This document shows positions 36,982-46,749 of a stretch of 64,000 nt of DNA, one piece after another (positions within the stretch are counted from its first letter, which is position 1; each line of letters begins with the position of its first letter). The translations under genes and the position numbers were made by a program. The notes below the pieces were generated by a model that was not told the DNA's origin, ran no database searches, and saw only the letters and a program-made list of their open reading frames with translations. The stretch is from assembly GCF_000729995.1 (NCBI RefSeq), contig NZ_JNFG01000202.1:1-64000 (forward strand), read 5' to 3'. Source of the DNA: Caballeronia sordidicola (GTDB lineage: Bacteria; Pseudomonadota; Gammaproteobacteria; Burkholderiales; Burkholderiaceae).

Positions 36982-37073
36982 CGTCGACTGTTTTACGGCT
37001 TGCGGGAAAAGAGCCCGGAGCGGGTGAACCCTGGTTTAGCCCAAAGTTGCCTGGCCCTGCGCGTTCCTTCTAA

Positions 37074-37109
37074 AACCCGCTGCCGGACGCGAAGGTCCGG
37101 CAGCGGGTT
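37074..37109 (-). terminator. Perfect 15-bp hairpin between purD and hemF
   Basis: Arms 37074-37088 and 37095-37109 are exact complements around gcgaag. On the minus strand it is followed by TTTTAG, giving a modest U-tract. It lies 91 bp beyond the purD stop and probably terminates purD transcripts, partially or fully. Confidence 0.68.
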
Positions 37110-37199
37110 GCTCAATTTGCTGCGTTTTGCATGTCTGGCTAAAGTTTCGCGCTACGTGCGCCACGTGAACCGGCCCCCGGTTGCGCTTCCGGTTCCGCT

Positions 37200-38489
37200 T
37201 CAGCTCTGCCGGTCTGCCGTTTTACGGTTCAGTGCGCGATAACCAATGTCTCGCCGATACTGCATGCCGTCGAACGTGATTTGATTGATCGTATCGTAGA
37301 CGACAGACTGCGCGCCACGTACCGAGTCCGACAAACCCACGACGCACAGCACACGTCCCCCCGACGTGCTGAGCTTCTCGTTTTCCAGCGTGGTGCCTGC
37401 GTGGAAAGTCACGGCTTCCGGCGTCTCCGGCGGAATGCCATTGATCCGGTCACCCTTGCGCGGCGTGTCCGGATAGTTGTGCGCGGCCAGCACGACGCCG
37501 AGGGCCGTGCGCCGGTCCCATTCGATCTCCGCCGTCGCCAGCGTCCCGGCAATCGCGAGTTCCACCACCTTCGAGAAATCGCCCTTCAGGCGCGCCATGA
37601 TCGGCTGGGTTTCCGGATCGCCCATCCGGCAATTGAATTCGAGCGTTTTCGGATTGCCGTGTGCGTCGATCATCAGGCCGGCGTAGAGGAAACCGGTGTA
37701 GCGGATGCCTTCCTGCTCCATGCCACGTACCGTCGGCAGGATGATTTCGCGCATGACGCGGGCGTGCAATTGCGGCGTGACAATAGGCGCGGGTGAATAC
37801 GCGCCCATGCCGCCGGTGTTCGGGCCCTTGTCGCCGTCAAGCAGGCGCTTGTGATCCTGACTCGACGCCAGTGCCAGCACGTGCTTGCCGTCCACCATCA
37901 CGATAAAGCTGGCTTCCTCGCCGTCCAGGAATTCCTCGATCACCACGCGCGCACCGGCGTCGCCCAGTTTGTTGTCGGCGAGCATGGAATCGACGGCCGC
38001 GTGGGCTTCTTCAAGCGTCGTTGCCACGACCACGCCCTTGCCGGCAGCCAGTCCGTCGGCCTTGATGACGATGGGCGCGCCTTTCGTGTCGAGATACGCG
38101 TGAGCAGCAGCGATGTCCGTGAACGTTTCGTACTCCGCCGTCGGAATAGCGTGGCGCTTCATGAACGCCTTCGCGAAATCCTTCGAGCTTTCCAACTGCG
38201 CCGCTTCCTTGGTCGGGCCGAAAATCTTCAGGCCACGTGAGCGGAACAGGTTGACGATACCCGCCGCAAGCGGACCTTCGGGGCCGACCACGGTCAGCGC
38301 AATCTGCTCTTTCTCGGCGAAATCGGCGAGCGCGGCAGGATCGGTGATGTCGACATTGAGCAGACGCTCGTCCTGAGCCGTGCCGCCGTTACCCGGCGCG
38401 ACATAAACCATTTGCACGCGCGGCGACTGCGCGAGTTTCCAAGCGAGCGCATGTTCGCGACCGCCGGAACCGACGACGAGTAACTTCAT
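37200..38489 (-). CDS. purD: Phosphoribosylamine-glycine ligase
   Basis: A 429-residue ATP-grasp ligase forming glycinamide ribonucleotide, the step before purT/purN. It starts MKLLVVGSGGREHALAW, has the ATP-grasp loop IVIKADGLAAGKGVVVA, the DHKRLLDGDKGPNTGGMGAYSP signature and LEFNCRMGDPETQ metal site. GAGG precedes ATG 38489, and a TACAAA-like -10 lies near 38558 on the minus strand. PurT (3801) and PurD are far apart here. Confidence 0.97.
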   Translation of the reverse strand: MKLLVVGSGGREHALAWKLAQSPRVQMVYVAPGNGGTAQDERLLNVDITDPAALADFAEKEQIALTVVGPEGPLAAGIVNLFRSRGLKIFGPTKEAAQLESSKDFAKAFMKRHAIPTAEYETFTDIAAAHAYLDTKGAPIVIKADGLAAGKGVVVATTLEEAHAAVDSMLADNKLGDAGARVVIEEFLDGEEASFIVMVDGKHVLALASSQDHKRLLDGDKGPNTGGMGAYSPAPIVTPQLHARVMREIILPTVRGMEQEGIRYTGFLYAGLMIDAHGNPKTLEFNCRMGDPETQPIMARLKGDFSKVVELAIAGTLATAEIEWDRRTALGVVLAAHNYPDTPRKGDRINGIPPETPEAVTFHAGTTLENEKLSTSGGRVLCVVGLSDSVRGAQSVVYDTINQITFDGMQYRRDIGYRALNRKTADRQS

Positions 38490-39084
38490 TTAAATCCTCG
38501 AAGATCTTAAGAAATTCATGGCGGTAGGAGGGCAGACCGGTTCGAATCGATTTGTACCAATTCGAGCTGATTTAAACGGGTCTGCCGCGCCTGATCCGCG
38601 GAAATCTGCTTTGCCTGCGCCGGATCTTGGCCGGTCGTCTGCCGAATTCCCGGCGGGCGCATTGACGCGGGGAAGTGCTTCGCGCCATCACGCGGCTGCG
38701 TCACTCGATTCCCGGCTGTCAAACGCGGCTCCCGGCCTGGTTCGGCCCACTTCAACAACACTATCCAGCCTGTATTTCAGGCCTATATTTCGGAGAGCAT
38801 GTCCGGCGTGGTCTGCCGGCCTGCCTTTCACATATCGCGCGAGACCGCGGGGCATTCATCCATGGCCAATGCTTTCGCCTGTGGACGTGTCCGGGTCCCG
38901 CTCTTCAAACAAACGACCAAAGCACAACAGCAACACCAGCTGCCTATGCACCAATCGAGCCAGGGACACGCACTGGCGTGTACGGCGTCCCGCCGGCACA
39001 TTGTTGCTGCGCGGGCGTTCAGGCAAGCCGGGTCGGTGTTACGCGGTGGCCGGCCTGCTCACGCGCTGCTCATTTACCCGGCAA
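38490..39084. other. Intergenic purD / yebC, no gene supported
   Basis: About 600 bp. Several frames cross it, including one that runs on through yebC in the opposite direction, but none has a recognisable product, good composition and a ribosome-binding site together. It must hold the purD promoter. No tRNA-like fold or terminator was found. Confidence 0.4.
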
Positions 39085-39813
39085 TCATTCCTGGTCGATG
39101 GCCGCGTTGGTGTACACCTCTTGCACGTCGTCCAGATTTTCCAGCGCGTCGAGCAGTTTCTGCATTTTCAACGCTTCCTCGCCGGTGAACTCGACTTCGG
39201 TCTGCGGTTTCATGATGACTTCCGCCACTTCGGCCTTGAAACCTGCGGCTCCCAGCGCGTCTTTCACCTTCTGGAAATCGTTGGCCGGGCACACCACTTC
39301 AATACTGCCGTCGTCATTGGTCACCACATCGTCTGCGCCGGCTTCGAGCGCTGCTTCCATCAGCTTGTCTTCGGACGTGCCGGGAGCGAACAGGAACTGG
39401 CCGACGTGATCGAACATGAACGCCACCGAGCCGTCCGTGCCCATGTTGCCGCCGAACTTCGAGAACGCGTGGCGGACTTCCGCGACGGTCCGGGTACGGT
39501 TGTCCGTCATGGTGTCCACGATGATCGCCGCGCCGCCGATACCGTAGCCTTCGTAGCGAATTTCTTCATACGTCGCGCCGTCGACACCACCCACGCCGCG
39601 CTGGATCGCGCGGTTGATGTTGTCCTTGGGCATGTTGGCGTCGTAGGCTTTTTCGACGGAGAGCCGCAGGCGCGGGTTCGTGTCCATTTCTCCGCCGCCC
39701 ATGCGGGCAGCGACCTGAATTTCCTTGATAAGACGCGTCCAGACCTTGCCACGCTTGGCATCGGTCGCCGCTTTCTTATGCTTGATGTTGGCCCATTTTG
39801 AATGACCCGCCAT
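39085..39813 (-). CDS. yebC: YebC/PmpR family DNA-binding regulator (TACO1 family)
   Basis: A 242-residue protein with the family hallmark [23 protein letters not shown], the [15 protein letters not shown] segment and the third-domain [10 protein letters not shown]. Family members are reported as transcription regulators (PmpR) and, for YebC/YeeN/TACO1, as factors helping ribosomes over difficult motifs such as poly-proline. The start at 39813 is chosen because all relatives begin at MAGHSKW; the frame allows four more residues. Confidence 0.94.
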   Translation of the reverse strand: MAGHSKWANIKHKKAATDAKRGKVWTRLIKEIQVAARMGGGEMDTNPRLRLSVEKAYDANMPKDNINRAIQRGVGGVDGATYEEIRYEGYGIGGAAIIVDTMTDNRTRTVAEVRHAFSKFGGNMGTDGSVAFMFDHVGQFLFAPGTSEDKLMEAALEAGADDVVTNDDGSIEVVCPANDFQKVKDALGAAGFKAEVAEVIMKPQTEVEFTGEEALKMQKLLDALENLDDVQEVYTNAAIDQE

Positions 39814-40230
39814 ACCTTTCTCCATCGCGCGCGAGCTTCTCTCGCACGCCTGTGTGTCAATGATGCCGCCCTATCCCGAAAAGGCGCTTCTCGCCGGCCG
39901 GCATTTTATGTTCGCGCTGCCTGGTTGCAGGGCGCAAATGGCATGGCGTAGCACCGCGCACGCCCCGTATTTGCTGTTCTGCGGGACCGGGCCGGTTGCC
40001 GACAATCCGCGAATCCACAATTCCGCGAATTGACACACCCGCCGACAACCTGCTGCTGGCCAAATGACGCCAGCTTTTTCCGTCGGTTAGTCCCGTCAGC
40101 CAACCCAATGCGCGAACCGCTTATTTGGCGGACCCGAATTTTATCATGGCGCGCCGCTTCAGCAGGCGTCGGGCTTGCCCGGACGGCGCGAACGTCGTGG
40201 CATGCTCCCGTGCTGGAGCTTGGTTCCGGG
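39814..40230. other. Intergenic yebC / upp with two -10-like elements
   Basis: On the minus strand CATAAAAT (39910-39903) and GATAAAAT (40145-40138) resemble -10 boxes for yebC. No gene is supported; the -35 elements are unclear. Confidence 0.35.
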
Positions 40231-40884
40231 CTAGTTCTTCGTACCGAATAACCGGTCGCCGGCGTCGCCCAAGCCCGGCACGATATACGCGTGCTCGTTC
40301 AAATGCGAGTCGAGCGAGGCCACATACAGCTTCACGTCCGGGTGGGCGTCCGAGAAAACCTTCACGCCCTCTGGCGCCGCAACCAGCGCTACAAAGATGA
40401 TGTTTTCACCAAGCACCTTGCGCCGTTTCATGACATCCACGGCATGGACCGCCGAATAGCCGGTTGCCAGCATTGGATCGCACAGGATGAACACGCGCTC
40501 TTCCAGATCCGGCGGCAGGCGCACGAGATATTCGACCGGCCGGTGATCCTCCGCGCGATACACGCCGATATGGCCGACCCGCGCCGACGGAATCAGGTCC
40601 AGGAGCCCGTCCGACATGCCGATACCGGCCCGCAGCACCGGCACGATAGCCAGTTTCTTGCCTGCAATCACGGGCGAGTCGACGGTGACCAGCGGCGTTT
40701 CAACACGCTTCGTGGTCAGCGGCAGGTTGCGGGTGATTTCATAACCCATCAGCAGCGTGATCTCGCGCAGCAACTCGCGAAACGTTCGCGTGGACGTGTC
40801 CTTGTCCCGCATGTGCGTCAGCTTATGCTGAATCAGCGGGTGGTTAAGGATGAAGAGATTGGGAAAGCGGCTGTCCTGTTTCAT
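40231..40884 (-). CDS. upp: Uracil phosphoribosyltransferase
   Basis: A 217-residue pyrimidine-salvage enzyme converting uracil and PRPP to UMP. It shows [14 protein letters not shown] at the N-terminus, [17 protein letters not shown], the PRPP loop [12 protein letters not shown] and the uracil-binding [15 protein letters not shown] at the C-terminus. Length is canonical. It is the last gene of the minus-strand housekeeping block. Confidence 0.97.
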   Translation of the reverse strand: MKQDSRFPNLFILNHPLIQHKLTHMRDKDTSTRTFRELLREITLLMGYEITRNLPLTTKRVETPLVTVDSPVIAGKKLAIVPVLRAGIGMSDGLLDLIPSARVGHIGVYRAEDHRPVEYLVRLPPDLEERVFILCDPMLATGYSAVHAVDVMKRRKVLGENIIFVALVAAPEGVKVFSDAHPDVKLYVASLDSHLNEHAYIVPGLGDAGDRLFGTKN

Positions 40885-41234
40885 GGAATTCGCGCGGTTG
40901 CCGCGGCATTAAGTGTGGATTCGGGTGAATCGGGTAATTCGTTCGGTGCTGAAGCCGCGCAAGTTTTGCATGGCTGGGCTCAAGCAATGACGCCAGTTTA
41001 CCCAAATTAGGCACGCCAAAAGCGGAGATTGCGGCCGATAGGTCGTCCGGTCTATTGCGCGGCCGACGTCCGATCCCTCATTCTTCTAGAATTGCATCAC
41101 GCGGTCGCAACAAACGGACGGTGAACCAGGATTTGGCACAAGATTTCAATAACCCGGTTTTAATCGTTTCCACCGGTTTGATGTGGGCAACCAAACGCGG
41201 GCAACTAAACGCGGGCAACCAGAAAGGGACAGCA
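40885..41234. other. Divergent spacer upp / SDR gene
   Basis: About 350 bp without a gene. It should hold the upp promoter (minus) and the SDR promoter (plus). The only striking element is the tandem repeat described separately. Confidence 0.35.
41186..41221 (+). repeat. 14-bp tandem repeat, 2.6 copies, in the SDR leader
   Basis: ggcaaccaaacgcg, ggcaactaaacgcg and ggcaacca run in series with a single mismatch, ending 13 bp before the SDR ATG and directly before its AAAGGGA ribosome-binding site. Confidence 0.8.
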
Positions 41235-42014
41235 ATGGACATGGGAATCAAGGGGCGCACGGCGCTCGTGTGCGCGGCCAGCAAGGGTTTGGGACGCGGT
41301 TGCGCCGAGGCGCTGGCGGCCGAAGGCGTCAATCTCGTGATCCTGGCGCGCACGGTGGGACCACTCGAAGCCACGGCCGAGCATCTTCGTGCAAGCTTTG
41401 GCGTGACGGTGACGGCGGTAGCGTGCGACATCACCACGGCCGAAGGCCACGCCGCGGCGCTGGCCGCGTGTCCTGCGCCGGACATCCTCGTGAACAATGC
41501 CGGCGGTCCGCCGCCGGGGGATTTCAGGCAGTTCTCGCGCGACGACTGGATCAAGGCGCTTGATTCGAACATGCTGACCCCGATCGAACTCATCAAGCGG
41601 ACGCTCGACGGCATGATCGAGCGTGGCTTTGGACGTATCGTGAATATCACGAGCTCATCGGTGAAGGCGCCTATCGACGTGCTGGGCCTGTCGAACGGTG
41701 CGCGTTCAGGGTTGACGGGTTTTGTCGCGGGTTTGTCGCGCAAGGTCGCGGCGACCGGCGTCACCATCAACAACCTGCTGCCGGGCTCCTTTGATACCGA
41801 CCGGCTCGTCACCACGTTCGAGGCGGATGCGAAGGCGAACAACATCTCGGTGGAAGAGGCCAAGAAGCGCCGCATGAGCCGGCTGCCGGCGGGCCGCTTC
41901 GGAACGTCGGAGGAGTTCGGCCGGGCGTGCGCGTATTTGTGCAGCGTCCATGCCGGCTACATTACCGGGCAAAACCTGCTGATCGACGGCGGTGCTTATC
42001 CGGGCACGTATTGA
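41235..42014 (+). CDS. Short-chain dehydrogenase/reductase with non-canonical active site
   Basis: A 259-residue SDR fold protein. The usual TGxxxGxG is replaced by CAASKGLGRG (13-22), NNAGG is kept, and the catalytic Ser sits in NITSSSVKAP, but the YxxxK pair is missing: the aligned segment reads LGLSNGARSG. I recall this as a BKR-like SDR subgroup (CDD cd05344) lacking the standard tetrad. The C-terminus (LLIDGGAYPGTY) is normal. It may have altered chemistry or act as a binding protein. ATG 41235 with AAAGGGA upstream; mgsA follows 50 bp later. Confidence 0.88.
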   Translation: MDMGIKGRTALVCAASKGLGRGCAEALAAEGVNLVILARTVGPLEATAEHLRASFGVTVTAVACDITTAEGHAAALAACPAPDILVNNAGGPPPGDFRQFSRDDWIKALDSNMLTPIELIKRTLDGMIERGFGRIVNITSSSVKAPIDVLGLSNGARSGLTGFVAGLSRKVAATGVTINNLLPGSFDTDRLVTTFEADAKANNISVEEAKKRRMSRLPAGRFGTSEEFGRACAYLCSVHAGYITGQNLLIDGGAYPGTY

Positions 42015-42064
42015 TCGTCGAATCCTATAAAACTTCATAGTCCATCAAACCCCGGAGGCATTCG

Positions 42065-42451
42065 ATGAACCCACGCGTCGCGCTGATTGCGCACGACATG
42101 AAGAAAGATGACATCGTGGCGCTGGCTGGTGAATTCGCGGCCACGCTGGCGCAGTGCCGGCTGGTGGCGACCGGCACGACCGGTGCGCGGATTGCAGCGG
42201 CCCATGGTCTGGAGGTCGAGCGCAAGCTCTCCGGACCGTTCGGCGGCGATTTGCAGATTGGCGCTGAACTGGCCGAGGGACGGGTCGACGTGGTGGTTTT
42301 CCTGCGCGACCCCATGACGCCGCAACCGCACGAGCCGGACATCAATGCGCTGGTGCGCGCGTGCGACGTCCACAACGTGGCGTGCGCGACGAATCTCGCG
42401 ACAGCACGCATGATTCTCGATGATCTGAAGCTACGCCTGGATCGGGTTTAG
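42065..42451 (+). CDS. mgsA: Methylglyoxal synthase
   Basis: A 128-residue enzyme converting dihydroxyacetone phosphate to methylglyoxal and phosphate, a glycolytic bypass under phosphate limitation. It has [11 protein letters not shown] (phosphate/His site), the [10 protein letters not shown] loop, GGDLQIGA and [15 protein letters not shown] with catalytic Asp residues. Slightly shorter than E. coli MgsA (152) at both ends. It lies on the same strand as the SDR and quinone reductase genes; MgsA and an NADPH-quinone/aldehyde reductase together suggest reactive-carbonyl metabolism, which is inference. Confidence 0.95.
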   Translation: MNPRVALIAHDMKKDDIVALAGEFAATLAQCRLVATGTTGARIAAAHGLEVERKLSGPFGGDLQIGAELAEGRVDVVVFLRDPMTPQPHEPDINALVRACDVHNVACATNLATARMILDDLKLRLDRV

Positions 42452-42497
42452 GCCGCGCTGAATAGTGACCGGCTGACGCCGGCAAAAGGAGACAAGG

Positions 42498-43472
42498 GTG
42501 ACAAAGGCAATTCGATTCGATAAAACCGGTGGCCCGGAAGTGATGAAATGGGTCGACGTCGAAGTGGGCGAGCCGGGCAAGGGCGAGATTCGCGTGAAAC
42601 ATCATGCGGTCGGCTTGAACTTTATCGACGTGTACTTTCGTACAGGGTTATATCCCATGCCGCTGCCGGCCGGACTTGGCATGGAAGCGGCTGGCGAGGT
42701 GACAGCGGTCGGTGAGGGCGTGACAGGCTTCAAGGTGGGCGACCGGGTGGCCTACGCGTCGCGGCCGCCGGGCGCGTATGCGCAGGAGCGGGTCATGTCG
42801 GCGCAATACGTCGTGCGCCTTCCCGATGCAATAGCGTATGAGGATGCGGCGTCGGTGATGTTGCAGGGCCTGACCGCGCAATATCTGCTGCGACGCACGT
42901 ATCGCGTGAAAGCCGGCGATACGATCCTGATCCACGCGGCAGCGGGCGGCGTAGGCATGCTCGCGTGCCAGTGGGCGAAGGCGCTCGGCGCGACGGTGAT
43001 TGGTACGGTCGGCTCGGACGAGAAGGCCGAGCTCGCGAAGGCGCACGGCTGTGATCATCCGATCGTCTATACCCGTGAAGACTTCACGAAGCGGGTGCGC
43101 GAGATCACGAATGGCGCAGGCGTCCCGGTGGTCTACGATTCCATCGGCAAGGACACGTATACGGCATCGCTCGATTGCCTCGCACCGTTGGGCCTGTTCG
43201 TGAGTTTCGGCAATACATCGGGGCCGTTGCCACCCATCGATTCGTCCGAGTTCGCCGGACGCGGTTCGTTGTATTTCACGCGGCCCACGTTGTTCAGCTA
43301 TATGGCCAAACGCAGTGATCTCGAGGAGATGACAGGCGAACTGTTCGATGTATTGAGTACAGGCCAGGTCAAGACGAGCGTGCGGCAGCGGTATCCGCTG
43401 GCCGAAGCGGCCAAGGCGCACGAGGATCTGGAGGCGCGCCGAACCACGGGATCGACTATTTTCCTGCCTTGA
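42498..43472 (+). CDS. qor: NADPH:quinone oxidoreductase, QorA-type zinc-free MDR
   Basis: A 324-residue medium-chain reductase. It has the GLNFIDVYFRTGLYP signature, catalytic-domain GMEAAGEVTAVGEGV without the structural-zinc cysteines, and the cofactor loop IHAAAGGVGMLACQWAKALG. Qor reduces quinones with NADPH in one-electron steps. The start is GTG at 42498 with AAAAGGAG about nine bases upstream. It is followed by a hairpin (arms 43640-43646/43652-43658) and the kdpD leader. Confidence 0.93.
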   Translation: MTKAIRFDKTGGPEVMKWVDVEVGEPGKGEIRVKHHAVGLNFIDVYFRTGLYPMPLPAGLGMEAAGEVTAVGEGVTGFKVGDRVAYASRPPGAYAQERVMSAQYVVRLPDAIAYEDAASVMLQGLTAQYLLRRTYRVKAGDTILIHAAAGGVGMLACQWAKALGATVIGTVGSDEKAELAKAHGCDHPIVYTREDFTKRVREITNGAGVPVVYDSIGKDTYTASLDCLAPLGLFVSFGNTSGPLPPIDSSEFAGRGSLYFTRPTLFSYMAKRSDLEEMTGELFDVLSTGQVKTSVRQRYPLAEAAKAHEDLEARRTTGSTIFLP

Positions 43473-43884
43473 TAAGAGCGTGAAGAGGGGCGGACGCGGC
43501 GGTCTGCATTGCCGCGCCGTCCATTGCGGGCAGGACGATGAATGCGAAAAAAGTATTCGACGGATAACGCAACGGAGGGACCATCTTGCGATCCGCTTTA
43601 TTCAAATGCGCGCTGTAAGACCACCGCAGCCAAGCCTTGGTGCGAAGGTCTTTCGCACGTCCATTTACACATTCTTTACGTGCGCATCCCGATCTTTGAC
43701 CCGTCTTTTATGTCGGCGCGCTTAATGTTCGGGCCATCGTTCAATATTTGGGGAAAATGCCCGGCAGAGGGGATGCGAACCGTACAGGCTCGTCATATCG
43801 GGAACTGCCGCCAGTCAGGATGTTGATGTTGAAACACAGAAAACGAACCTCGCCTCGGATGCGATTGCGTCAAGAAGCTAAAAA
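43473..43884 (+). promoter_or_regulatory. kdpD leader: hairpin and 11-bp-spaced TTTAC repeats
   Basis: No kdpF, A, B or C frame is present. A 7-bp hairpin gtgcgaa/ttcgcac (43640-43658) may end qor transcripts. Then TTTAC repeats at 43664-43668 and 43675-43679, one helical turn apart, followed by two more T-rich boxes (near 43693 and 43704). OmpR-family regulators such as KdpE bind direct repeats with about 10-11 bp period, so this could be an autoregulatory site; inference only. Confidence 0.4.
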
Positions 43885-46749
43885 ATGAACCGCCCAAACC
43901 CAGACGAGCTACTCGGAAAACTGCAAAGAGAGGAAGAGAAGCGTCATCGCGGACGGCTGAAGATATTCTTTGGCGCGTCGGCGGGAGTCGGCAAGACCTA
44001 CGCCATGCTGCTGGCGGCGCGAAGCAGGAAGCAGCAGGGCGACGACGTAGTCATCGGCATAGTGGAAACGCATGGCAGAAGCGAAACGGCCGCGTTACTG
44101 GAAGACCTCGAACAACTGCCGTTGGCGAACATGACGTACCGCGGTCATTCGCTCCAGGAATTCAACCTCGACGCAGCGCTTGAGCGCCGCCCGCAGCTTG
44201 TGCTCGTCGACGAACTCGCGCATTCGAACGTGCCCGGCGCACGTCATCTGAAGCGCTGGCAGGACGTGCATGAACTGCTGGACGCGGGCATCGACGTTTA
44301 CACCACGGTCAATGTCCAGCATCTGGAAAGCCTGAACGACATCGTTGGCCAGATCACGCAGATCCGCGTGTTCGAGACGGTTCCGGATCGTGTGCTGGAT
44401 CAGGCCGATGAAGTGACGCTGGTCGATCTTCCGCCCGAAGAGCTGCTGGAGCGGCTTCGCCACGGCAAGGTCTACATGCCGCAGCAGGCGGAACATGCCG
44501 TCCGCAATTTCTTTCGCAAGGGCAACCTGATCGCGTTGCGTGAACTGGCGCTGCGGCGCACGGCGGATCGCGTCGATGCCCAGATGCGCGAATACCGCGC
44601 GGATCGTTCTATCGACAGGATCTGGCAGGCGCGTGACCGGCTGGTAGTGTGCATTGGCCCGGGACCGGAAGCGCCTACGCTCGCGCGCGCGGCCGCAAGG
44701 CTCGCGGCAAGCCTGCGCTCGGACTGGATCGCGGTGTATGTCGAAACGCCGCGGCTGCAGAAACTGTCCGATGCCCGCCGCGAACGCACGCTCGCCGCGC
44801 TCAAGCTCGCCGCTGAACTGGGAGCCGAGACGGTGACGCTGGCCGGTGAGGACGCAGTCGCGACGTTGATCGGATATGCCCAGGCGCGCAACGCGTCGAA
44901 GCTGGTGGCGGGCGCGTCGAAACATCGCGGTTTCGCACGATGGTTAAATCGGTCGTTTGGCGAGCGGCTGGCGGAACACGCGGGCGACCTCGATCTCACG
45001 CTGATTCGAGCGCGGGAGAGCGATCGAAGCGATGCAAGCGACTCGGGTGACCGGAACGGATCGTCGTCGCAAGAAGAGGGGATCGCCCCCGACTGGCACG
45101 ACGCGTTGAGCGCCGCGCGCGAGCAGCGCTCGGCGCCGCGGGGCTACGCGTACGCCGTCGCTATCTGCGCAGTTATCACGGTGCTCGCAAGCCTGATCCG
45201 CGATCATTTCGATCTCACGAACCTCGTGATGTTTTATCTGATCGGCGTGATTTACGCGGCGGCGCGTATTGGCCGTGGTCCGGGCGTACTGCTGTCGTTC
45301 CTGAGCGTCGCGGCGTTCGACTTCTTCTTCGTGCCGCCGCGCTTGTCGCTGTCCGTCTCCGATACCCAGTACCTGCTGACTTTCGCCGGCATGCTGCTGA
45401 CGTCGCTGGTGATCAGCCATCTCACATCGAGTTTGCGACGCGAGGCGCGCGTTGCGTCCAAGCGCGAGCGGCGCACGGGCGCGATGTATGCAATGGCTGG
45501 TGAACTCGGCGCGGCGCTTGGCGTCGAGCAGATCGTGGGTATCGGCATGCGGCATGTGAGCGAAGTCTTTCGCGCGAAAGTGGCGATGCTCCTCCCCGAT
45601 TCCGGCGACAAAGTCCGCCAGAAACTCGATCCATCGGATACGTCCGTGGCCGCGCTGCTGCTCGACGCAAGCGCGCTGGATCTCGATGTTGGCCAATGGG
45701 TCTACGACCAGCAGAAGCCGGCCGGTCACGGCACGGACACGCTGCCTGCCGCCGCCGCGCTTTATCTGCCGCTCAAGGCGCCGATGCGCACGCGCGGCGT
45801 GCTCGCGGTCGTTACGCGCAACGCCGGCGAGCTCGATGTCCCCGAACAAAAGCGCATGCTCGATGCATTCGCCGCGCAGATCGCGCTGGCGCTCGAACGG
45901 GTGCATTACGTCGAGATTGCGCGCGACGCGCTCGTGAGCATGGAATCCGAGCGCCTGCGCAATTCGCTGCTGTCCGCCATCTCGCACGATTTGCGAACGC
46001 CGCTTACGACCATCGTCGGGTTTGCGTCCATGCTCGCGGAAGCGCGCGGGGACACCCGCTCGCCTGCCAATGCCGAATTGATCGCGGCGATCCATGATGA
46101 ATCGCTGCGCATGACCAGCATTGTCACGAACTTGCTGGACATGGCGCGCTTGCAGGCGGGCGGTCTGCGGCTGAACCGGCAATGGTCGCTCCTTGAAGAG
46201 ACGGTCGGCGCGGCGCTACGGGCGTGCCGGCGAGTATTGAACGGCCGCCCGGTCGAAGTTCGTCTGCCCGCCGATCTGCCGTTCCTCCAACTCGATGCCG
46301 TGCTGATGGAGCGGCTCTTTTCGAACCTGCTCGAGAACGCTGCGAAATACACGGCGCCCGGATCGAAGCTCGTCATTGGCGCGGAAAGCACAGAGGCGAA
46401 CGGCAAACCATTCGTACGTGTCACTATCGACGATAACGGCCCGGGTTTGCCCGCGAACATGGAGGACCGCGTGTTCGAGAAATTCACTCGCGGCGAGAAG
46501 GAGTCGGCGAAGCCGGGCATTGGGCTCGGGCTCTCTATTTGCCGCGCGATCGTGCAGGCGCACGGCGGTACAATCGGCGCGAATAACCGGCTGGACGAGA
46601 GCCTTCCGGACCCGAAAGTCCTGGGCGCGCGCTTCTGGTTTACCTTGCCCGTGGATGCACCACCACCCGTACCCAGTTTCTCCGATGAAGCCGAGCAGGA
46701 CTTCGTCGATTCTCCCCCGTCGGACCCTATAGCACCGCAAACCCCATGA
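43885..46749 (+). CDS. kdpD: Osmosensitive K+ channel sensor histidine kinase KdpD
   Basis: A 954-residue sensor kinase for potassium limitation and osmotic stress. Domains: KdpD domain with Walker A-like GASAGVGKT (30-38), Usp domain (about 240-380), four membrane helices (about 420-510), GAF-like region, HisKA with phospho-acceptor His701 in SAISHDLRTPLTT, and HATPase (ENAAKY, DNGPGLP, GIGLGLSICRAIV). It is followed by kdpE with ATGA overlap. Unusually there is no kdpFABC next to it in this window, so its target ATPase genes are elsewhere or absent. Confidence 0.95.
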   Translation: MNRPNPDELLGKLQREEEKRHRGRLKIFFGASAGVGKTYAMLLAARSRKQQGDDVVIGIVETHGRSETAALLEDLEQLPLANMTYRGHSLQEFNLDAALERRPQLVLVDELAHSNVPGARHLKRWQDVHELLDAGIDVYTTVNVQHLESLNDIVGQITQIRVFETVPDRVLDQADEVTLVDLPPEELLERLRHGKVYMPQQAEHAVRNFFRKGNLIALRELALRRTADRVDAQMREYRADRSIDRIWQARDRLVVCIGPGPEAPTLARAAARLAASLRSDWIAVYVETPRLQKLSDARRERTLAALKLAAELGAETVTLAGEDAVATLIGYAQARNASKLVAGASKHRGFARWLNRSFGERLAEHAGDLDLTLIRARESDRSDASDSGDRNGSSSQEEGIAPDWHDALSAAREQRSAPRGYAYAVAICAVITVLASLIRDHFDLTNLVMFYLIGVIYAAARIGRGPGVLLSFLSVAAFDFFFVPPRLSLSVSDTQYLLTFAGMLLTSLVISHLTSSLRREARVASKRERRTGAMYAMAGELGAALGVEQIVGIGMRHVSEVFRAKVAMLLPDSGDKVRQKLDPSDTSVAALLLDASALDLDVGQWVYDQQKPAGHGTDTLPAAAALYLPLKAPMRTRGVLAVVTRNAGELDVPEQKRMLDAFAAQIALALERVHYVEIARDALVSMESERLRNSLLSAISHDLRTPLTTIVGFASMLAEARGDTRSPANAELIAAIHDESLRMTSIVTNLLDMARLQAGGLRLNRQWSLLEETVGAALRACRRVLNGRPVEVRLPADLPFLQLDAVLMERLFSNLLENAAKYTAPGSKLVIGAESTEANGKPFVRVTIDDNGPGLPANMEDRVFEKFTRGEKESAKPGIGLGLSICRAIVQAHGGTIGANNRLDESLPDPKVLGARFWFTLPVDAPPPVPSFSDEAEQDFVDSPPSDPIAPQTP

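Noticed and set aside
38518-39801. A 427-codon plus-strand frame crossing purD/yebC spacer and yebC
   Set aside because: Its second half is antisense to the conserved yebC gene, and its first half is Pro/Ser/Arg-rich without a motif.
43542-43826. Frame before kdpD, examined as a possible kdpF or kdpC remnant
   Set aside because: No hydrophobic KdpF segment and no KdpC C-terminal motif in any plus frame of the spacer.
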